Shown here one piece after another: positions 24,026 to 33,228 of a stretch of 64,000 nucleotides of DNA. The stretch comes from DATKZH01 sp964475955 (lineage in GTDB: Bacteria; Planctomycetota; Planctomycetia; Pirellulales; Thermoguttaceae). The first letter of the stretch is position 1; each line of letters starts with the position of its first letter. The notes beneath the pieces were generated by a model, which made no database searches, was not told the DNA's origin, and saw nothing but the letters and a program-made list of their open reading frames with translations. The stretch covers positions 22,214 to 86,213 of the forward strand of contig CAYYZY010000006.1 in NCBI GenBank assembly GCA_964475955.1. Direction: 5' to 3'. A program made the position numbers and the translations under genes.

Positions 24026-26491
24026 CTATCGGCCCAGGTCGAGGACGGCCACGTCTTCGGCGTCGAGGGTGAGCGTCGTTTGGCGGTCCTGCCACGCGAG
24101 GGTCCGCCCGGTGAGCAACTCGCGGGTTGTGGGCGGCGGGTCGAAGTCGAGGTGAATGGTGGCCGTGCGCCGGTCGGGGCCGTCGTTGAACACGGTGAGG
24201 TAGCGCGTGCCGAACCGCTCGACGTACACGCGCTCGTCGCTCGACCGGGCCCTGGGGATCGGTTCCCAGCCGGCCTCGGCCACGCGCTTCACAAGCGGCA
24301 CGTACTTCCGGAACAGCGGCCGGTCGCGGTTGTAGAGTTCGGGCCGGGTGAAGTAGTGCCCTTGCGAGGCGTTGTGGCTGAAGAAGCCGGGGAACATGCC
24401 GTAGGCCAGGGCCCGCTTCATGTACCGCTCGACGAGCTGGTGCGAAAAGTCCTCGAACCGCGTGTTCATCAGGAAGCAGAACGGCTTGCCCTTGCACATC
24501 GCCCGGCGGTAGAGCAGTTCGGCGTGGGACATGGGCCGCCACCGGCCGCCGGGGTTCCAGTTCGTTTCCGTGCCCATCACGTCGAGCATCGGGGCCAGCC
24601 ACGGGAGGCGGATGGGCGTGCTGTTGGCCATCATCAGCTTGTCCATCCGGTGCACGTCGCCGGCGATGCCGCGCACGTACTCGAAGGCGATCAGCCCGCG
24701 GAAGACGGCCGGCTCGTGGGTGTCGATCGAGAAGGTGAGCGGGGTATCGGCGGCGGCGAAGTGGTCGCGGCGGAAGTCGAGCTCGTCGGTCACGTAGCCC
24801 TCGCTGGAATCGACGTACTCGCCGTCGAGGTCGCCGGTTGCCTCGGAGCCGTAAAGCCGCGTTTGCAGCGAAGGGTTCCACTTGTTCTTGAAGTCCGTCA
24901 CTTCGCCGAGAAGACTCGGCGAGGAATTCATGCTCCAAACGGCGCCGTTGCACCAGGGCGTGTCGCGCAGCCTGGCGGGGAACCGGCCGGCCTCGTTGTG
25001 GTAGCCGCTGGTGGTGAGGGCCTGAGCCTGGCGGTCGCCTTCGTCGGCGCGGCGGCGGGCTTCGGCCAGGGCGGCGTCGAGCGTGCGGGGCATGTCATCG
25101 GGCATGCGCATCCACCAGGTCAACGGCTCGGTGTAGCGGAAGGTGATGATGTCGTGCTCGTCGTCCCACGCGGTTTCGTTGTTGCCTTCCTTGAACTTGA
25201 ACCCAAAATCCTCCCAGCCCTCGACCTCGCTGATCTTGGCGAACGGCATCCAGAGCCCCTGCTCGGGCGTGCGACATACGAAGTGCTGCGGGAACAGCTC
25301 GTAGTACCTGGCCAGGGTGCCGCGGAAACCCCAGGCAGGATCGAAGTCGAACCGGCAGAAGCGGACGCGCGCGTTGGGCTTCTCCGGCGTCAGCGCGACG
25401 TCGTACGCCAGAAAAAGCTCGCCCGTGCCCGCGTTGTAGCCGACGCGAAAGAAGGCCGGCCGGGCCATGTCGATCCCCAGGGCGACGCCCCGCTCGCCGT
25501 CGGCCACGGCCCCGAAGGGATAGCGCGAGAGGCGGCCGTTGGCCCCCACGCGAAACCGGCCGGCGGTTACGTATTCGCGTCCGGGCTCGACCGGCGTTTC
25601 GCGCCGCGGGTCGTCGAGCCAGCGCAGCCCCTGGGCCTCGATCGGCACGGTGTACAGGAGCGTGATCGCGCGGTCCTCCTTCCCGTCGGAAGTCACCGTT
25701 GCGTGGATCACCTCTTCGTCTTTGAGGGTTTCGCCGTCCGGCAGGCGGACCGGCACGCGGTCCCAAACGAGCCGCACGCCGAGCGCCGCGCCGGTCATCA
25801 CGCCGCCCTTCTCGTAGCCCGCGTCGCGCCCTTCGACGCGCACGAAGTCGCTCCCGGCGGCCACGTCGCGAACCTGGAATCCCTCGCGGGGTTCGCCCCG
25901 GGGAACGACCGGCACGCCGCCGAAGAGGCAGGCGCCCTCCGGCGTTTCGACCACGCGAAGCTCCGGATCGCGAAACAGGGCCTTGCCGCCGTGGTCGCGC
26001 AGCAGCATGTGGAACGCCACGCTGCGCACCGGCTTCTCGGGCAGGATCAACACCTGGCGACGCGCCCAGTCGTGCGAGCCGGTCGGGAACCGGGCGATCT
26101 GGCCCCAAAGCGGCGTGCCGTCGGTGTAGACCAGGTCGAGGTAGAGGGCGTAGTTGCTGTCGGGCGAACCGCTCACCGCCTCGGACTTGCTCCAGGCGAC
26201 CGCGACGATCGGCTCCGGCCGCGTCTGATTGAGCACCACGGTTTGGCTCGCGCCGCGCTCGACGTCGGTCGCGCCGCCGTTGTCGCAGACGAACAGGTCG
26301 CCCTCGCGCTCGAAGCCTTGTTTCCACGGGCGCCAGGCGTCCCGCTCGAGCAGGTTCTGGCTCGCCTGGTCGACGCGGAGGACCGATTTGGCCACCGCAC
26401 CGTCGGCGGCCGGCGCACCGGCGGCCGACGCCCACGAGGCCAGCCCCATCGCGAGAATCACCAACCGACGTGTACGGGATCGAGTCGACAT
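24026..26491 (-). CDS. Large exported TIM-barrel glycoside-hydrolase-like protein, paralogue of 12250-14817
   Basis: 821 residues from ATG 26491, preceded by AAGGAG. Residues 1-30 are a Sec signal (RRLVILAMGLASWASAAGAPA). A beta-rich N-terminal half includes sugar-binding-like segments (NYALYLDLVYTDGTPLWGQ). The barrel region carries GEYVDSSEGYV (Asp near residue 561), LMMANSTPIRLPWLAPMLDV and FPGFFSHNASQGHYFTRPEL. A short C-terminal beta domain follows. The protein at 12250-14817 shares YYELxPxxF, YVDS, RREHFAAA/RRDHFAAA and AGWxPIPxAR, so the two are paralogues with different N-termini. Extracellular glycan cleavage is likely by fold; family and substrate are not recognised. Its start overlaps the end of the acyltransferase gene by 34 bases. 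Confidence 0.8.
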   Translation of the reverse strand: MSTRSRTRRLVILAMGLASWASAAGAPAADGAVAKSVLRVDQASQNLLERDAWRPWKQGFEREGDLFVCDNGGATDVERGASQTVVLNQTRPEPIVAVAWSKSEAVSGSPDSNYALYLDLVYTDGTPLWGQIARFPTGSHDWARRQVLILPEKPVRSVAFHMLLRDHGGKALFRDPELRVVETPEGACLFGGVPVVPRGEPREGFQVRDVAAGSDFVRVEGRDAGYEKGGVMTGAALGVRLVWDRVPVRLPDGETLKDEEVIHATVTSDGKEDRAITLLYTVPIEAQGLRWLDDPRRETPVEPGREYVTAGRFRVGANGRLSRYPFGAVADGERGVALGIDMARPAFFRVGYNAGTGELFLAYDVALTPEKPNARVRFCRFDFDPAWGFRGTLARYYELFPQHFVCRTPEQGLWMPFAKISEVEGWEDFGFKFKEGNNETAWDDEHDIITFRYTEPLTWWMRMPDDMPRTLDAALAEARRRADEGDRQAQALTTSGYHNEAGRFPARLRDTPWCNGAVWSMNSSPSLLGEVTDFKNKWNPSLQTRLYGSEATGDLDGEYVDSSEGYVTDELDFRRDHFAAADTPLTFSIDTHEPAVFRGLIAFEYVRGIAGDVHRMDKLMMANSTPIRLPWLAPMLDVMGTETNWNPGGRWRPMSHAELLYRRAMCKGKPFCFLMNTRFEDFSHQLVERYMKRALAYGMFPGFFSHNASQGHYFTRPELYNRDRPLFRKYVPLVKRVAEAGWEPIPRARSSDERVYVERFGTRYLTVFNDGPDRRTATIHLDFDPPPTTRELLTGRTLAWQDRQTTLTLDAEDVAVLDLGR

Positions 26492-27066
26492 GGGAAGGGC
26501 TCCTTGTTCATCGTAGTTGTCAAAGCGCAGGGCACGCAGACGATCGGCCGGTCCGCCTTGCGCGCCGCCAACAGCGCGATGGCCGCCGGGCCTTCCCGAA
26601 ACGGCGTGATCCGGTCGTTGATGTGATACACCTCGCCCTCGGGGAAGATGACCAGCGGGTACGGCTCCGACTGGAGCACCTCCCGGGCCTTGCGCAGGGC
26701 GTGGAAATCGGTCCCTTCCCGGTCGACGCTGAAACACCCGTGGTGCCGCAGCGCGAGCTGCTTGAACCAGCCGCCCTGGTGAAACACCTGCCACGCGACC
26801 ATCACGTAGAAGGGGAGGCCCAGCGCGTCGGACGCCTCGTACAGCGCGAAGCAGTCGGCGTGGCTGGAGTGGTTGGGGGTGATCAACACGCCGCAGCCCT
26901 GGCGGACGCTCTGGCGCACGTGCTCCAGGCCGCGGAGTTCGACGTCGACCAGCCGCTGCTGGCGGATGCGGCGGCGCGTGCGAAGCGGCTTCCACACGCA
27001 GATCCACGACCGGCTCAGCTTGGGCGACCACCATCGCGGCGGCTTCTGGTAGGGAGCGCGGTTCAT
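26458..27066 (-). CDS. PlsC-like lysophospholipid acyltransferase, apparently C-terminally truncated
   Basis: 202 residues from ATG 27066, chosen because GGAGG lies 8 bases upstream (an ATG at 27072 is too close). The acyltransferase motifs are clear: NHSSHAD (the HX4D catalytic pair) and IFPEGEVY (substrate-binding FPEG). Between them lies DREGTDFHALRKAREVL. Such enzymes transfer acyl groups to lysophosphatidate or related acceptors at the inner membrane. After VCVPCAL, where relatives continue with another strand and a long C-terminal part, the frame runs into the upstream region of the next gene and stops 34 bases inside it. I infer loss of the C-terminus by deletion. It may still be made and even active. 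Confidence 0.75.
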   Translation of the reverse strand: MNRAPYQKPPRWWSPKLSRSWICVWKPLRTRRRIRQQRLVDVELRGLEHVRQSVRQGCGVLITPNHSSHADCFALYEASDALGLPFYVMVAWQVFHQGGWFKQLALRHHGCFSVDREGTDFHALRKAREVLQSEPYPLVIFPEGEVYHINDRITPFREGPAAIALLAARKADRPIVCVPCALTTTMNKEPFPCRLDPVHVGW

Positions 27067-27166
27067 GACCATCACCTCCGGTCGGGCCCGATCGCGGTCC
27101 CGATGCTGCGCGTGCGGTGGGCCTCCTGGCTCGACTCACCTTATCGCGGCCTTCGGCCGAAACCCA

Positions 27167-27193
27167 GTAGGACGGAATGGCATTCCGTCCTAC
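27167..27193. repeat. Perfect palindrome GTAGGACGGAATG / CATTCCGTCCTAC
   Basis: 13-bp perfect arms around a single G. Its ends (GTAGG...CCTAC) match those of the other palindromic repeats in this window. It lies between divergently oriented genes. Confidence 0.75.
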
Positions 27194-27410
27194 AAACATG
27201 CGTGCATCCCGCCAACGAAGCGTCTGCATTCTGTCGGGCTGACGGGCCCCTGCGACAAGCCGTTGGCAGACGCGAGCGACCGGGCCTCCGACCGTATTCT
27301 GCGTCGCCGATCGCGGGGATGCAACCGGGCCGGGGCAGGGGGCGCGGTTCCCCGGGCACGCGGGGTGGAAGCCCGGGGTATGCCCGCTCGGCCCCCCACG
27401 GTGCGGCAGG

Positions 27411-27439
27411 TCGACACCGTCCCGGGCCCGGAATATAAT
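27411..27439 (+). promoter_or_regulatory. Sigma-70 promoter of the MacA/MacB-like pair
   Basis: TCGACA (27411-27416), 17-nt spacer, TATAAT (27434-27439); 93 bases upstream of ATG 27532. Perfect -10 and one mismatch in the -35. Confidence 0.75.
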
Positions 27440-27531
27440 GGGAGGCGGAACAGACCCCGTCTCTTGCGGCCGGTCCTCCGGCCCGTTCGTCTTCCCCCCG
27501 GGGCACGTCGTCTCCCCCGAACAGGCACGCG

Positions 27532-28842
27532 ATGAGAAGGTACGTCAGGCGGTTCGTCGTGCTCGCCGTGGTGCTGGCAGTGCTGGGAGGGGGCGGCGGC
27601 GCGGCCTACTACTACGCAGTGCGGTACTGGAGGGCCTGGAATCGGCCCCGGTTCCGCACCGAAGAAGTGGTGCGCGGCCAGATCGTGTCGGTGGTCAACG
27701 CCACGGGCACGGTGCAGCCGACGCTTCGCGTTTCGGTCGGGTCGTTCGTCTCCGGTCCGATCGTGAAGCTCAACGCCGACTACAACGACGTGGTGAAGAA
27801 GGTCGACGACCCCGAGTCCCTTACCGAGGAACAGCGCGGGGAGTACCTTCTGGCCAAGATCGACCCGCGAATCTACAAGGCGGGGGTGAAGCGCGACGAG
27901 GCGGCGCTTTTGCGGGCGGAGGCCGACGTCCGGCGCGCGCAGGCCCTTTGCGAGCAAGCCAGGAGCGACTACGATCGCGCCAAGCTGCTTCAGCAGGACG
28001 ACCCGGGCTTCATCTCCGATACGGAGATGGATCAGTACTTCTACAGCTACGAGTCGCTGAAGGCCCAGGTGGAGGTCGCCGAGGCGTCGCGCGAGCAGGC
28101 CGAAGCGAACCTGGAGAACTCCGAAGCGAACCTGGGCTACACCGAAATCTACTCGCCGGTCGACGGGATCGTCATCGACCGGAAGATCGACGAGGGGCAA
28201 ACGCTGGCCGCCCAGTTCCAGGCGCCCGAGCTGTTCATCGTCGCCCCCGACATGGACAAGGAGATGTACGTCTACGCCTCGGTCGACGAGGCCGACATCG
28301 GCCTGATTCGCAAAGCCAAGAAAGAGGACCAGCCCGTCTTCTTCACGGTCGACGCCTACCCGAAAGACCTCTTCGAGGGCAAGATCCACCAGATCCGCAA
28401 GAACCCGACGACGATGCAGAACGTGGTCACGTACCCCGTCGTGGTGACCACGCCCAACCCCGAGATGAAGCTCTTGCCCGGCATGACCGCGAATCTCTCC
28501 TTTCAGACGGAGAAGCGCGAAGACGTGCTCAAGATCCCGAACGCGGCGATTCGCTTCTATCCCGAGAAGGAGCACGTCCGCAAGGAAGACCTCAAGATCC
28601 TCGAGGGATCGGCGGAGACGGACGACTCCGAGGACGACGGGGATTACGGCGACCTGCGGAGCGCCCTGGAGCGCGTCAACGCCCGCAAGGGACGCAAGAA
28701 GCGGCACGTCTGGATCAAACAGGGGGAGAAGCTCAAGGCGGTGGAGGTCGAGATCGGGCTCGACGACTACAAGTACACGGAACTGGAGCAAGGCTCGCTC
28801 AAGGAAGGACAGGAACTGGTGACCGGGCTGAAGAAGGACTGA
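27532..28842 (+). CDS. HlyD/MacA-family periplasmic adaptor of an ABC exporter
   Basis: 436 residues with an N-terminal membrane anchor (VVLAVVLAVLGGGGGAAYYYAV). It then shows the adaptor plan: beta-barrel strand NATGTVQPTLRVSVGSFVSG, a lipoyl-like half, a helical hairpin (about 110-205, with repeated ASREQAEANLENSEANLGY), the second lipoyl half IYSPVDGIVIDRKIDEGQ, and a beta-barrel/membrane-proximal domain. An acidic insert (ETDDSEDDGDYGD near residue 360) is unusual. Adaptors of this type link an inner-membrane MacB-like transporter to an outer-membrane channel or pass substrates across the periplasm. The permease gene follows after 21 bases. The expected ATPase gene is absent between them. 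Confidence 0.9.
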   Translation: MRRYVRRFVVLAVVLAVLGGGGGAAYYYAVRYWRAWNRPRFRTEEVVRGQIVSVVNATGTVQPTLRVSVGSFVSGPIVKLNADYNDVVKKVDDPESLTEEQRGEYLLAKIDPRIYKAGVKRDEAALLRAEADVRRAQALCEQARSDYDRAKLLQQDDPGFISDTEMDQYFYSYESLKAQVEVAEASREQAEANLENSEANLGYTEIYSPVDGIVIDRKIDEGQTLAAQFQAPELFIVAPDMDKEMYVYASVDEADIGLIRKAKKEDQPVFFTVDAYPKDLFEGKIHQIRKNPTTMQNVVTYPVVVTTPNPEMKLLPGMTANLSFQTEKREDVLKIPNAAIRFYPEKEHVRKEDLKILEGSAETDDSEDDGDYGDLRSALERVNARKGRKKRHVWIKQGEKLKAVEVEIGLDDYKYTELEQGSLKEGQELVTGLKKD

Positions 28843-28863
28843 CCCGATCGGAAGGGACCGCCG

Positions 28864-30114
<1,251 letters not shown>

Positions 30115-30276
30115 GCGGGCCGACCGAGATGATCGCCGCGAGCGCAGGGCGTCCCAGCCCATCGGGAAGCCTGCTCGCCCGCCGTCCGGGGTGTCCTGGT
30201 CTCCGGGGGCCGGCTGCGGTAATATTCGGGTAGTATCCGTTGGACGGACGACCCACGTGCGAGTGAAAGGTTAGCG

Positions 30277-31581
30277 ATGCCCTGGATTTCGGAGCGGGCG
30301 GACCGGATCGGTCCCGAGCGGCTGGAGGAGTTGATGGAGCAGACGGCCGAGGAGGCCCGGCAGCGGATCTGCCCGCGCCCGAAACGCGTGCTCCTGCTGC
30401 CGCCCGATATGACGCGGATGCACTCGGGCGCGGGCCGGCTGACGGAGCTTCTGTACGAGCGGTTCGCAGGCGAGGCCGACGTGCACGTGATTCCCACGCT
30501 GGGCCAGCACGTACCCCACACGCCCGAGCAAAACCGCGAGATGTTCGGCTCGATCCCCAACGAGCGGATCCACGCCCATCACTGGCTGGAGACGACCGTC
30601 CCCGTAGGCGAGATCTCGGCCGACTTCGTGCGCGAGGCGACCGGCGGCGCGGCCGACTGGGCCTTTCCCATCGTGCTCAACCGGATGCTGATGGAAGGCG
30701 TGTGGGACCTGGTGATCAACGTCGGCCACGTGGTGCCGCACGAGGTACTGGGCTTCGCCAATCACAACAAGAACTACTTCATCGGGCTGGCCGGCAAGGA
30801 GTTGATCTGCGCCTCGCACATGGCGGCCGCCTGCTGCGGCATCGAGAACAACCTGGGCACGCTCACCACGCCGGTCCGCGCCTGTTTCAACAAGGCGGAA
30901 GACGACCTGCTCGGCGACCTGCCCGACCTGTACGTCCAGGTCGTCATGGCGCGAAACGAGGAGGACGAACTGGTTCACACGGGCGTTTACGTGGGCGACG
31001 ATCTCGAGACCTACCTGGAGGCCGCCCGGCAGTCGCGCGAAGAGAACATCACCGTGTTCGACGAGCCGCTGGCGAAGGTCGTCTGCGTGATGCAGGCCGA
31101 CGAGTTCCACAGCACCTGGGTGGCCAACAAGGCAGTCTACCGCACGCGCATGGCCCTGGCCGACGGCGGCGAGCTGATCGTGATCGCCCCGGGACTGCGG
31201 CGGTTCGGCGAGCAGGACGAGGTCGACCGGCTGATCCGCAAGTACGGCTACGTGGGCACGCCCGCGGTGATGGAAGGCTACGCCAAGCACGCCGACATGC
31301 AGGATTTGGCCCACGCCACGGCCCACCTGATCCACGGTTCGTCGGACGGCCGGTTCACGATCACGTACGCCCCGGGCCACCTGAGCCGGGAGGAGATCGA
31401 GGGCGTCAACTTCTGCTACGCCGACTTGGAGGAGACGCTCGCCAAGTACCCGCCCGACCGGCTCCACGAGGGCTTCAACGAGATCGACGGCGAGCAGGTG
31501 TTTTTCATTCCCACGCCCTCGGCCGGCCTCTGGGCGACGCGCGAAAAGCTCTACAGCCGCCCGACGGGTTTCGCGACGTAG
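30277..31581 (+). CDS. LarA-like (DUF2088) nickel-pincer racemase/epimerase family protein
   Basis: 434 residues. The N-terminal half matches the lactate-racemase domain (VLLLPPDMTRMHSGAG, then GQHVPHTPEQNREMFG), and the middle holds the conserved His/Lys region NVGHVVPHEVLGFANHNKNY. LarA enzymes use a nickel-pincer nucleotide to racemise or epimerise alpha-hydroxy acids. The larBCE maturation genes are not in the window, and the local motif around the family's cofactor lysine differs from LarA, so substrate and cofactor status are uncertain. ATG 30277 follows AAAGG. Sugar-acid epimerisation would fit the catabolic genes in the window, but that is inference. Confidence 0.75.
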   Translation: MPWISERADRIGPERLEELMEQTAEEARQRICPRPKRVLLLPPDMTRMHSGAGRLTELLYERFAGEADVHVIPTLGQHVPHTPEQNREMFGSIPNERIHAHHWLETTVPVGEISADFVREATGGAADWAFPIVLNRMLMEGVWDLVINVGHVVPHEVLGFANHNKNYFIGLAGKELICASHMAAACCGIENNLGTLTTPVRACFNKAEDDLLGDLPDLYVQVVMARNEEDELVHTGVYVGDDLETYLEAARQSREENITVFDEPLAKVVCVMQADEFHSTWVANKAVYRTRMALADGGELIVIAPGLRRFGEQDEVDRLIRKYGYVGTPAVMEGYAKHADMQDLAHATAHLIHGSSDGRFTITYAPGHLSREEIEGVNFCYADLEETLAKYPPDRLHEGFNEIDGEQVFFIPTPSAGLWATREKLYSRPTGFAT

Positions 31582-31595
31582 CCCCTCCCCCCCGT

Positions 31596-31673
31596 TTAAC
31601 CGCCGACGGCACGGCGGCGCATCCGCGTTTCCGCTTAGCCGTCGACGGCACGTCGGCGCACCCGCATTACCCT
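31596..31673. repeat. Two tandem copies of a 39-base GC-rich unit
   Basis: Unit 1 (31596-31634) begins TTAACCGCCGACGGCACGGC; unit 2 (31635-31673) begins TTAGCCGTCGACGGCACGTC. Each has an internal palindrome (CCGCCG...CGGCGG type). It lies between convergent genes and could help terminate both. Confidence 0.6.
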
Positions 31674-31680
31674 CGCGGCG

Positions 31681-32586
31681 TCAACCCTCCCCCTCCCATC
31701 GCACCACCACCCCGCTGGGAAGCTCCCGTCCCGGGCTGCTTCCGAGCACGAGGGGCTCCGCCGTGATGGGCCCCTGGCCGAACGTCTCGGAAACAAGCCC
31801 CCTCAGTCTCTCCGGCCCGAACTTGGGCGTGTGGCACGTGACGAGCACGAAGCGGCGGCGCCCGGCCGTCAGCTCGGCGCACAGCGCCAAGAGCCGGGGC
31901 ATGTGCCTGGAAAGCCGCCACACCTCGCCGCGACGCCCGTGGCCGTAGCTGGGCGGGTCGAGGATTACGGCGTCGTAGCCGTTGCCGCGCTGGCGCTCGC
32001 GCTTGACGAACTTCCTGGCGTCTTCGGCGATCCAGCGGATGGGCGCGTCGGCCAGGCCCGAAGCCTGAGCGTTGCGCCGCGCCCAGTCGACCACGTTTCG
32101 GGCGGCGTCGACGTGCACCACCTCCGCCCCCGCCGCGGCGGCCGCCAGCGTGCTGCCGCCGGTGTAGGCGAACAGGTTGAGGACTCTCAGCGGGGGGACG
32201 TCGTCCGGCGTGGGCGATTGGGATGACGCTTGCGAGACGGATCGGTGCGCCGCGCGCAGCCTACCCACTTGCCCGGCGAGCCAGTCCCAGTTGGCGGCCT
32301 GCTCGGGGAAGATCCCCAGGTGGCCGAACTCGGTCCGCTTCAGTTCCAGCACGACGCGCCCGTGCGCAATCGTCCACCGCTGGGGCAGCGGCCCATCCGC
32401 GATCCACTCGCCCCGCTTCCCCTCCGTGCGCACGAAGCGCGCATCGGCCTTCGCCCAAAGCACCGGGTCGGCCTTCGCCAGCCCTTCCGCCGCCGGGCAG
32501 GGCCGATCGAGCACGAGCCGCCCGAACCGTTCCAGGCGACGGCCGTCGCCGAAGTCGAGGAGGTGGTACTCCTTCATGCAGAACAT
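31681..32586 (-). CDS. RlmI-like class I SAM-dependent methyltransferase
   Basis: 301 residues. A beta-rich N-terminal part (about 1-100) is followed by a Rossmann methyltransferase. The SAM-binding motif NLFAYTGGST is at 137-146, the acidic strand-2 motif VVHVDAA at 156-162, and the catalytic-type DPPSYG at 210-215. This combination is that of the RlmI/RlmL family, which makes m5C or m2G in 23S rRNA. The N-terminal PUA domain of RlmI is not evident, so the target may differ. ATG 32586 and ATG 32577 are both possible starts; neither has a good ribosome-binding site. The gene is convergent with the LarA-like gene and lies 24 bases after the hicA stop. Confidence 0.8.
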   Translation of the reverse strand: MFCMKEYHLLDFGDGRRLERFGRLVLDRPCPAAEGLAKADPVLWAKADARFVRTEGKRGEWIADGPLPQRWTIAHGRVVLELKRTEFGHLGIFPEQAANWDWLAGQVGRLRAAHRSVSQASSQSPTPDDVPPLRVLNLFAYTGGSTLAAAAAGAEVVHVDAARNVVDWARRNAQASGLADAPIRWIAEDARKFVKRERQRGNGYDAVILDPPSYGHGRRGEVWRLSRHMPRLLALCAELTAGRRRFVLVTCHTPKFGPERLRGLVSETFGQGPITAEPLVLGSSPGRELPSGVVVRWEGEG

Positions 32587-32610
32587 GCCGATGAGCTTCG
32601 AGCATTGAGT

Positions 32611-32841
32611 TCAAAGGAGCGCCAAGAATTCCTCGACGGTCAGGTCGGCTTGGCGGAGGATGGCGCGCAGCGTTCCTCGGTGGAGTTCCTTGTGATTCGG
32701 TATCGTGATCGCTGCCGGCGGGTCGGCACGATGCACGAACAGGTGGCTTCCTTTCCCACGCCCTGAGATCTCGGAGAAGCGGGCCCTGCAGAGCGCGGCA
32801 CAGACCTCGCGCCCGGATAGGAGGGGGAGCTTAGGACTCAT
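32611..32841 (-). CDS. hicA: HicA-family mRNA interferase toxin
   Basis: 76 residues from ATG 32841, preceded by GGAGG at 7 bases. The compact dsRBD-like fold is visible as LLSGREVCAALCRARFSEIS followed by GKGSHLFVH, in which GSH carries the catalytic histidine. The end, ELHRGTLRAILRQADLTVEE, is the typical final helix. HicA cleaves mRNA independently of translation and is neutralised by HicB. Here hicB lies upstream in the same operon, 52 bases away, the reverse of the classical order. A longer in-frame extension upstream has no domain. Confidence 0.88.
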   Translation of the reverse strand: MSPKLPLLSGREVCAALCRARFSEISGRGKGSHLFVHRADPPAAITIPNHKELHRGTLRAILRQADLTVEEFLALL

Positions 32842-32893
32842 GCTCTTCCTCCTTCTTTGCGTTGCGATCGGCCTGGCGGATCCTAAAGAACAT

Positions 32894-33109
32894 TCAGACG
32901 ACACACACTTGCACGTCGAACGTCTCTTCCGGGACGGCCATTCCGACGGACTGCGCGCCTTCGATCCACGTCTCGATCGCATCGCGGACGTTCTCGATCA
33001 CTTCCTCCCGGGTCTCACCCTGGCTGATGCAGCCGGGCAGGCTGGGGACTTCGGCCACCCAACCGCCGTCTTCCACGTCGGGATAGATAATGACCTGTCG
33101 CATCTTCAT
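32894..33109 (-). CDS. hicB: HicB-family antitoxin
   Basis: 71 residues with the partially degraded RNase H-like fold of HicB: RQVIIYPDVEDGGWVAEVPS, then LPGCISQGETREEVIENVRD and AIETWIE. There is no C-terminal DNA-binding domain, so this short form may not autorepress by itself. ATG 33109 and ATG 33103 are both possible; AGGGG is better placed for the latter. A near-consensus promoter lies upstream and hicA follows. Confidence 0.9.
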   Translation of the reverse strand: MKMRQVIIYPDVEDGGWVAEVPSLPGCISQGETREEVIENVRDAIETWIEGAQSVGMAVPEETFDVQVCVV

Positions 33110-33169
33110 CCCCTAATCCTCATGCCTTCAGCGTGCGCCTCCTGGAGATGCACCGGGCATCACCCCCGA

Positions 33170-33199
33170 ATTATAAGTATTTCCCTCTGTACATTTCAA
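33170..33199 (-). promoter_or_regulatory. Sigma-70 promoter of hicBA
   Basis: Minus strand: TTGAAA (33199-33194), 18-nt spacer, TATAAT (33175-33170), about 60 bases before the hicB start. Confidence 0.65.
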
Positions 33200-33228
33200 C
33201 GGCCTACGGCACGAGCCGCACCAGAAGC

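Noticed and set aside
30277..31581. Naming the LarA-like gene larA
   Set aside because: The region around the cofactor lysine differs from lactate racemase and no larBCE genes are nearby.
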